Shown: in pieces, positions 43,061 to 47,981 of the stretch
Layout: every line of letters begins with the position of its first letter
How positions within the stretch are numbered: the first letter of the stretch is position 1
Program-made: the position numbers and the translations under genes
The notes under the pieces: model-generated
Databases searched by the model: none
The model's input: the letters and a program-made list of their open reading frames with translations, nothing else
Told to the model about the DNA's origin: nothing
Source of the DNA: a virus
Strand: one strand, 5' to 3'
Virus record (IMG/VR): IMGVR_UViG_3300042507_005027
Coordinates: 1-50,091 of that record
DNA length: 50,091 bases

Positions 43061-43231
43061 ATGGCTGCAAAGAAACCAAAATCTTCTGTCTACAACAATG
43101 CTAACAAAGTTTTAGACGACAGCATGGATGGATCAAAAAGTGTTCCAAAAGTAAAAAAATATGGGCGTGAGGCATCAAGTGCTAAGACGTTCAGCTCTAA
43201 ATTAAAAACAACAAACAAAAAGAAAAAGTAG
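43061..43231 (+). CDS. Basic protein, 56 aa
   Basis: ATG one base after the upstream stop with GGAAAATAAA. MAAKKPKSSVYNNANKVLDD, then a Lys-rich tail. Member of the basic cluster; function unknown. Confidence 0.65.
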   Translation: MAAKKPKSSVYNNANKVLDDSMDGSKSVPKVKKYGREASSAKTFSSKLKTTNKKKK

Positions 43232-43240
43232 GATAATATT

Positions 43241-43393
43241 ATGGCGATGAACAAAGCATCCAATAAGAAAATGATGGCTAAGCCAGCTGCTAAGCCAGCT
43301 GCTAAAACAGGTGGCATGACCGCAGCTCAAAAGAAGCTTCCACCATTTATTCAGAAGGCTATTGCTGCAAAGAAGACAGCAAAGAAAAAATAA
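43241..43393 (+). CDS. Basic protein, 50 aa, KPAA repeats
   Basis: MAMNKASNKKMMAKPAAKPA, then KKLPPFIQKAIAAKKTAKKK. The tail is H1-like. The stop overlaps the next ATG (TAATG). Confidence 0.65.
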   Translation: MAMNKASNKKMMAKPAAKPAAKTGGMTAAQKKLPPFIQKAIAAKKTAKKK

Positions 43394-43569
43394 TGGCTAA
43401 GGTAAATAAGCCTACAAAAGCTGCTTTGTGGTCATCTGCTAAGTCACAGGCTAAAGCAAAATTTGATGTTTACCCTTCTGCTTATGCGAATGCATGGGCA
43501 GCTAAGAAATATAAATCAATGGGCGGAACTTGGAAAACAGTTTCTGCAAAGAAGGTAAAGAAGAAGTAA
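43393..43569 (+). CDS. Basic protein with YPSAYANAWA motif, 58 aa
   Basis: FDVYPSAYANAWAAKKYKSM then GGTWKTV is a compact helical motif seen in many small basic proteins of phages and large eukaryotic viruses. Positively charged at both ends. Function unknown. Confidence 0.72.
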   Translation: MAKVNKPTKAALWSSAKSQAKAKFDVYPSAYANAWAAKKYKSMGGTWKTVSAKKVKKK

Positions 43570-43572
43570 GCT

Positions 43573-43857
43573 ATGGCTGGACCTAAAGGCGTTGGTTTAA
43601 CAAAGTGGTTTGACCAAAAATGGGTGAACATAGGTGCTCCTAAAAAGGGTGGAAAATACCAGCCATGTGGAACATCTGGCGCTGGAGGGTCTGGCTATGC
43701 TAAGTGTGTACCAGCTGCTAAAGCCAAAGCAATGAGCCCGGCTCAAAAAAAGAGTGCAGTGCAAAGGAAAAGAAAATCTGGAACTCCCGAAAAAGGATCA
43801 AAAGGCCAAGCTCCAAAAAATGTATCAACATTTGTAAAATCAAAAAAGAAGAAATAA
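43573..43857 (+). CDS. Basic protein with Cys pair (DUF5872-like), 94 aa
   Basis: GLTKWFDQKWVNIGAPKKGG, PCGTSGAGGSGYAKCVP, then a Lys-rich tail. The LxxWFxxxWVxI...PC...GYxKCxP pattern resembles viral DUF5872 proteins; the two Cys may bind metal or form a disulfide. The stop overlaps the next ATG. Confidence 0.72.
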   Translation: MAGPKGVGLTKWFDQKWVNIGAPKKGGKYQPCGTSGAGGSGYAKCVPAAKAKAMSPAQKKSAVQRKRKSGTPEKGSKGQAPKNVSTFVKSKKKK

Positions 43858-44069
43858 TGTCAGAGGAACAATCCTTTAGTGGCTTTATGCCAATGATATC
43901 TCAGATCAGCATTAGTACAGAAAACACAATGATGAATACTGAAGGGGAAATTCTGAAAGCTCATGAATTCAAAGTTACCACTAGAGATAATAAAGACTAT
44001 GTTTTTAGCATTGAGAACGTAGATCTTATGAGACTTTACTTTTTAATAATGAAAATTAATAATTCTTAA
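43857..44069 (+). CDS. Hypothetical protein, 70 aa
   Basis: Starts in TAATG. Non-basic, unlike its upstream neighbours: EEQSFSGFMPMISQISISTE, then KVTTRDNKDYVFSIENVDLM. Function unknown. Confidence 0.65.
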   Translation: MSEEQSFSGFMPMISQISISTENTMMNTEGEILKAHEFKVTTRDNKDYVFSIENVDLMRLYFLIMKINNS

Positions 44070-44086
44070 TTCTTAAGGAGAATAAA

Positions 44087-44308
44087 ATGCTACCGAGTAG
44101 AGGCGTACAAGATATAGCAAGCTCTGTCATGAGATATGCGGGAACTAGCAGCGGTAGAAAAACAATCGGTGGAGGCTTAGCTGTCGGCGGTTCTGCTGCA
44201 GCACTTTACGGATATAGTAGAAATCAAAATAAACCCGGACCCATGTTGATGGGTGGAGGAGTTGCTTCTGTGGCTGGAGCAAGCATGCTTGCTAGTCGCA
44301 TGAGATAA
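44087..44308 (+). CDS. Gly/Ala-rich membrane-active small protein, 73 aa
   Basis: AAGGAGAATAAA before the ATG. Two Gly-rich hydrophobic stretches, GGGLAVGGSAAALYGYS and MLMGGGVASVAGASMLASRM, can form a glycine-zipper hairpin. Possibly a second lysis or membrane protein. Confidence 0.65.
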   Translation: MLPSRGVQDIASSVMRYAGTSSGRKTIGGGLAVGGSAAALYGYSRNQNKPGPMLMGGGVASVAGASMLASRMR

Positions 44309-44324
44309 GTTCTTTTTAATTGCT

Positions 44325-44396
44325 ATGCAAAACTTAACATTTTTTATACTTATAGGCATGATGTATGCCTCCTTTTTTATTGCAAGAAAAAAATAA
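44325..44396 (+). CDS. Possible 23-residue membrane peptide
   Basis: ATG followed by QNLTFFILIGMMYASFFIAR and a Lys pair. Hydrophobic and plausible, but without an RBS; the -35 of the next promoter lies inside it. Confidence 0.3.
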   Translation: MQNLTFFILIGMMYASFFIARKK

Positions 44397-44408
44397 TCCT
44401 GCTATAAT
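44380..44408 (+). promoter_or_regulatory. Promoter for the glycan-modification unit
   Basis: TTGCAA (44380-44385), 17 nt, TATAAT (44403-44408); RBS TAAGGAT before the ATG at 44437. One of the best-spaced promoters in the window. Confidence 0.65.
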
Positions 44409-44436
44409 GTATTCCTAAATAAAAGTAAGGATACAT

Positions 44437-44670
44437 ATGAGTGAATCAACATGGACGTGGGTCCTTTTCGCTATGGAATTAATTGGCGTTTATGGAAGTT
44501 ATCAGGTTGGAAACAAAAAATGGTATGGACATTTAATAGTTGCCCTACACTCTCTTCCTTGGGTGGTGTATTCATTAGTATTTGATAAGCCAGGATTCCT
44601 TGCTATGTGGATACTGTGGCAGTGGGTTCACTGGAGAAATATGTTTAGATGGAAAAAAGAAGATGCTTAA
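44437..44670 (+). CDS. Small membrane protein, 77 aa
   Basis: Three hydrophobic stretches: WTWVLFAMELIGVYGSY, LIVALHSLPWVVYSLVF and PGFLAMWILWQWVHW, separated by short charged loops. Trp-rich. It leads the operon with two transferases and two methyltransferase-like genes; it could be a membrane partner for glycan modification or a superinfection protein. Unknown family. Confidence 0.72.
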   Translation: MSESTWTWVLFAMELIGVYGSYQVGNKKWYGHLIVALHSLPWVVYSLVFDKPGFLAMWILWQWVHWRNMFRWKKEDA

Positions 44671-45331
44671 CAGAAGAATTTATTGTTTTTGGGTTGGACA
44701 CAATAATCAAGAAATGAATGAAAACAGAAAAGCTGGATTGGCTAGCTTGTTTCTTAATTCAAAAGTAGAAGTTATATTAGTGGACAACGATAATCTTAGT
44801 TCATATATTTTAGATGAACATCCATTGCACGAGGGGTTCCAGTATCTTTCTGATGTACATAAGGCTGACTATTTAAGAACTTATTTTATGCACCACTATG
44901 GTGGCGGATATAGCGACATTAAGCCTTGCTCTTGGGATTGGAACCCTTACTTCGATGCACTGGAAAATAGTTTGGCTTTTGGAATCGGAGCTCCCGAAGA
45001 TGAAGGCGAGCTTAGCGTTACTCCGAATCAAAGACCATGGCTTGGACAACACTGGGATAAGCTGATGACCAATGATCTTTATATATTTAAGCCATACACA
45101 GCTTTTACAGCTAAGTGGTACAACAAGATGCTGGGTATAATGGATGAAAAATTACCAATGCTTAAGAAGAATCCGGCTAAAGACTCAAGAGAAGCTGCGG
45201 ATACTTTTGTTACAAAATATCCAATTCAATGGGGTGAACTATTACTTGAGGTTTTCCATCCACTGTGCTACCAATACACAGATAGATTATTAAAAACAAT
45301 GCCGTACCCGGTTACGATTGACTATAGATAA
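44663..45331 (+). CDS. GT32-like glycosyltransferase, 222 aa
   Basis: ATG in the upstream gene end. RRIYCFWVGHNNQEMNENRK at the start, then HKADYLRTYFMHHYGGGYSD carrying the conserved D..R..L....GG.Y.D block of sugar transferases with a DXD motif (the OCH1/GT32 type). It transfers a hexose to an unknown acceptor. Confidence 0.82.
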   Translation: MLNRRIYCFWVGHNNQEMNENRKAGLASLFLNSKVEVILVDNDNLSSYILDEHPLHEGFQYLSDVHKADYLRTYFMHHYGGGYSDIKPCSWDWNPYFDALENSLAFGIGAPEDEGELSVTPNQRPWLGQHWDKLMTNDLYIFKPYTAFTAKWYNKMLGIMDEKLPMLKKNPAKDSREAADTFVTKYPIQWGELLLEVFHPLCYQYTDRLLKTMPYPVTIDYR

Positions 45332-45332
45332 T

Positions 45333-45908
45333 ATGAATCCTTCAACAATTCCACAAGGTCAAGGAACTAAGGTTGTCATTGGTACCAGAACATACCTTGG
45401 TCCTGATTGGATACACGTAGATATAGATCCATTTCCTCTTTATTCACATGATGATATATGGAAAGAAGTGGATATAGTTTGCGACGCTAGGCAGATACCC
45501 CTTCCAGATAATTATGCTGACATAGTTTTTAGTTCTGAATGTTTAGAACACTTTGAATGGAAAGAGTATAAAAATGCACTGGTCGAATGGCATAGGATTC
45601 TTAAACCAGGTGGTTTAATAAGAGTAGAAGTTCCTGATTTTTTGGCAGCTTGTAAACAATTAATAAATATGAATTCCCTAGAAGGTGACAGAGCTTTACA
45701 ACAGATATTCTTTGCAGAACAGATGAATAAAAATGATTTTCATTTTGTTGGTTTGACTTACAGAATGTTAGCTGATGATTTTAATCAATTAGGAATCAAA
45801 GTTACTGACATCAAACATGGCGATGAAAAAGACTGGAGCAAACTAGATGATGTTTCCAGAGTTTTGGATCAGGATTATATTCTAAGAATAGACGGTATAA
45901 AAGAATAA
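45333..45908 (+). CDS. SAM-dependent methyltransferase-like protein, 191 aa
   Basis: WIHVDIDPFPLY, VDIVCDARQIPLPDNYADIV, FSSECLEHFEWKEYKNALVE and HRILKPGGLIRVEVPDF match a Methyltransf_11-type Rossmann fold from strand 2 onwards. The usual first motif (E/DxGxGxG) is reduced to KVVIGTRTYLG. Similar to methyltransferases in polysaccharide clusters. Confidence 0.75.
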   Translation: MNPSTIPQGQGTKVVIGTRTYLGPDWIHVDIDPFPLYSHDDIWKEVDIVCDARQIPLPDNYADIVFSSECLEHFEWKEYKNALVEWHRILKPGGLIRVEVPDFLAACKQLINMNSLEGDRALQQIFFAEQMNKNDFHFVGLTYRMLADDFNQLGIKVTDIKHGDEKDWSKLDDVSRVLDQDYILRIDGIKE

Positions 45909-45909
45909 C

Positions 45910-46611
45910 ATGGTTACAGATTGGTTTGGAAATACTGTAATTTGCACAGCAGTAACTGGTGGATACGATTACCCTACGAGTCAAGTAGTCATACCGGGAG
46001 TAGATTATATATATTTTACTGACGGCATGTCTATATTTGACATCTCTAGTCCCTGGGATGTCTATCTTCTTCCAGAAGTAGACGCAAATTTAGACAACAG
46101 AAGAAAGTCAAAAAGACCAAAATTAAATCCTCATTCAATAGATATTTTAAATAATTATAAATATTTTATTTGGATTGATGGAGAAATTTGTATATTAAAT
46201 CCTAACTTTGTTTCTGAGATATTGTCTTACATGAAGAATGGTTTTGTAGCATCGCCGCATCCAGATGCACTAGGAAATCCTGGAAGATACTGCGCCTATG
46301 GCGAGGCAACAATTAGGCCACCAAAATATGCAAACGAACCACTAGATGCACAATGTGACTTCTATAGATCTGAAGGTTTTCCAGAAAACTATGGTTTATA
46401 TGCTTGTGGAGTTTCTGCTAGAGATATGACTAATCCAAAAGTTAAAGAACTTGGAGAGCTGTGGCACAAACAGAATTTAGAATGGTCATATCAAGATCAA
46501 GTAAGCTTTCCGTATTGCCTATGGAAGACTGGCTTTGAACCAGATATACTACCTAACAGCCTTTACCATATGAATTGGCTTTCATTAAACATACATACAA
46601 GAGAAGAGTAA
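45910..46611 (+). CDS. Glycosyltransferase of DUF616/TOD1 type, 233 aa
   Basis: ICTAVTGGYDYPTSQVVIPG, YIYFTDG, RRKSKRPKLNPHSIDILNNY, KYFIWIDGEICI and QDQVSFPYCLWKTGF follow the layout of TOD1/MUCI70-like transferases found in phage and capsule clusters. Likely retaining sugar transfer; acceptor unknown. Confidence 0.75.
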   Translation: MVTDWFGNTVICTAVTGGYDYPTSQVVIPGVDYIYFTDGMSIFDISSPWDVYLLPEVDANLDNRRKSKRPKLNPHSIDILNNYKYFIWIDGEICILNPNFVSEILSYMKNGFVASPHPDALGNPGRYCAYGEATIRPPKYANEPLDAQCDFYRSEGFPENYGLYACGVSARDMTNPKVKELGELWHKQNLEWSYQDQVSFPYCLWKTGFEPDILPNSLYHMNWLSLNIHTREE

Positions 46612-46613
46612 GA

Positions 46614-47156
46614 ATGAAAAAGTTAAAATTTAACCTTGGAGGGATAGGCCGAGGCGGAGAAGATTATAAAACAGTTAACCTAGCAGAAGTTTGTGATATC
46701 GAAGCTAATATAATGGACCTCGATTCATTCTGTGCCGATAATAGTGTAGATGAATTTTTTCTTTCTCATACTCTTGAGCATATTTCCGTTTTGGAATATA
46801 AAAGTTTTCTTCTGCACATGAAGCGAAAGTTAAAGAATGGCGGAAGAATTAGGATTATCCAGACAGATATCGGTCGACTTATAAAAATGTGGGCAGATGG
46901 ACACATTAGCTTTAGAACAATGAGAGCTCCAATATTTACGCCAGCTACAAGATGTAGTTCTAATATCCTCCAGCAGCATCAAAGCATGTGGTCTCAAGAA
47001 GAATTGATAAGAGACTTTGAATCGATCGGCATGCAGGCTGAAGGCTTTGACGCTGGGTACTGGCAATATGATGTAGAGGACGATATCTTTCCGGAAGATA
47101 CTACAAAAGATTACGGTAAGGATATTCCAAACCTTGGCGTAATTGCTACAAAGTAG
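46614..47156 (+). CDS. SAM-dependent methyltransferase-like protein, 180 aa
   Basis: KLKFNLGGIGRGGEDYKTVN is a glycine-rich N-terminus; NIMDLDSFCADNSVDEFFLS, HTLEHISVLEYKSFLLHMKR and LKNGGRIRIIQTDIG match the later methyltransferase strands. Related in layout to the protein at 45333. Ends the glycan-modification unit. Confidence 0.72.
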   Translation: MKKLKFNLGGIGRGGEDYKTVNLAEVCDIEANIMDLDSFCADNSVDEFFLSHTLEHISVLEYKSFLLHMKRKLKNGGRIRIIQTDIGRLIKMWADGHISFRTMRAPIFTPATRCSSNILQQHQSMWSQEELIRDFESIGMQAEGFDAGYWQYDVEDDIFPEDTTKDYGKDIPNLGVIATK

Positions 47157-47158
47157 CT

Positions 47159-47190
47159 TACTATAACAATATATATAATTCTAAAAGGAG
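47159..47190 (+). promoter_or_regulatory. Candidate promoter and RBS for the endolysin
   Basis: TACTAT (47159-47164) with a weak TTGGCG upstream, and AAGGAG (47185-47190) 7 nt before the ATG at 47198. The RBS fixes the start upstream of the frameshift. Confidence 0.5.
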
Positions 47191-47197
47191 AAATATA

Positions 47198-47729
47198 ATG
47201 CCCAGAAAATACCCATATTATCCAAGTTTTGATCGGTAAGAAGGCAGGAGCAGGCACAGAGTGGTTTGTAAATGCCTGTGCTCGTAGATGGAAGACTAGT
47301 AACATGGGAATTTACTCCCCTAGATTGATGAGAAATTCCCATACCGCTGGTAAAAAGATTGGCGATCCAGGAATGGAAAAGTGGCTATCAGTTCACGCAA
47401 CTGGTGCAGCAGCGGACATTGGTTACACAGACCGTAAAATCGGTGTAGCAATGTGGGATTGGTTCCTCGCAAATGCCGAAGCTCTTGGAATTGTAGAGAT
47501 TCATGACTACGCTTATGACGCAAACGCATCTGACAAAAAGCCAGGCTATGGTCGTGGCTTCCGCTGCTCAAGAGGCGAAGGTGAAAAAGGCGTAAAAATT
47601 TACGATGCTAAAGATAACGCTGGATCATTCGGTGGCAAGTGGATTCATATTGAATTAGAGCCAGAGTTTGCAAAAGACGCTGCAAAGATGGAAGCAGCAT
47701 GGAGAGCTTTGCCAAAGCCAGGCGCATGA
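47198..47729 (+). CDS. M15-family endolysin made through a +1 frameshift at CGGT (176 aa)
   Basis: The AAGGAG-driven ATG at 47198 encodes MPRKYPYYPSFD and meets TAA at 47237. The enzyme continues in the +1 frame, and the only start there (TTG 47229) lacks an RBS. Shifting at the in-frame CGG (47234) gives FD-(G/R)-KKAGAGTEWF. Metal ligands of a VanY/M15-type DD- or LD-peptidase are seen: SVHATGAAADIG (His66, Asp73) and GGKWIHIELEP (His150). It cleaves host peptidoglycan cross-links at lysis. There is no signal peptide, so release depends on the holin. Confidence 0.8.
47234..47237 (+). other. CGGT +1 frameshift site, endolysin
   Basis: The zero frame reads TTT GAT CGG TAA G; the +1 frame reads TTT GAT (C) GGT AAG AAG. 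CGG sits directly before a stop codon, the layout of the prfB-type shift in which a slow stop codon aids slippage. A shift at the preceding TTT G is an alternative. Confidence 0.7.
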
Positions 47730-47845
47730 TAAAAACTATAGTCATATCATTAATAGGACTTTCTTTTCTCTTAATGCCTGCGGCTTTATTGTCTATCATT
47801 ATAGATACGATAAAAAAAAGCGACCCAGACATAGAAATAGATTGA
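47726..47845 (+). CDS. Single-span membrane peptide, 39 aa
   Basis: ATGA overlap with the endolysin stop. TIVISLIGLSFLLMPAALLS is one transmembrane segment, followed by a charged tail (KKSDPDIEID). A lysis accessory (holin-like or pinholin-like) is plausible from position. Confidence 0.65.
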   Translation: MIKTIVISLIGLSFLLMPAALLSIIIDTIKKSDPDIEID

Positions 47846-47853
47846 TTATCTGA

Positions 47854-47859
47854 TATACT
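47854..47859 (+). promoter_or_regulatory. Candidate -10 of the leader before the secreted protein
   Basis: TATACT, in the same GATATACT context as at 18118. No clear -35. Confidence 0.35.
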
Positions 47860-47882
47860 AAAAGTCCTTGCAACGGAGGCAC

Positions 47883-47945
47883 ATGATTAGACCCTGGCTT
47901 AACAGCTGGGGTCTTTTCTATTTGGCCGCCGCACATTTGACCTAG
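47883..47945 (+). CDS. Possible 20-residue leader peptide
   Basis: GGAGG (47875-47879) precedes the ATG; the frame encodes MIRPWLNSWGLFYLAAAHLT and ends at TAG 47943. A terminator hairpin lies inside the frame, so ribosome position could influence termination before the downstream gene. Confidence 0.4.
   Translation: MIRPWLNSWGLFYLAAAHLT
47889..47917 (+). terminator. Terminator hairpin inside the leader frame
   Basis: An 11-bp stem AGACCCTGGCT with AGCTGGGGTCT (two G-T pairs), loop TAAC, followed by TTT. It ends the endolysin unit or acts as an attenuator for the next gene. Confidence 0.75.
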
Positions 47946-47981
47946 CTTCATTACTATAAGGTATGACTACCTGGAGGGGTA

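Noticed and set aside
8424-47237. Simple sequencing or assembly indels as the cause of all frame breaks
   Set aside because: Errors would not choose only in-frame CGG; CGGA out of frame is common and harmless, and most sites are not homopolymers. Raw-read checks are still needed.
47229-47240. TTG at 47229 as an independent endolysin start
   Set aside because: No Shine-Dalgarno, while AAGGAG sits correctly before ATG 47198; the frameshift explanation accounts for both. Not fully excluded.
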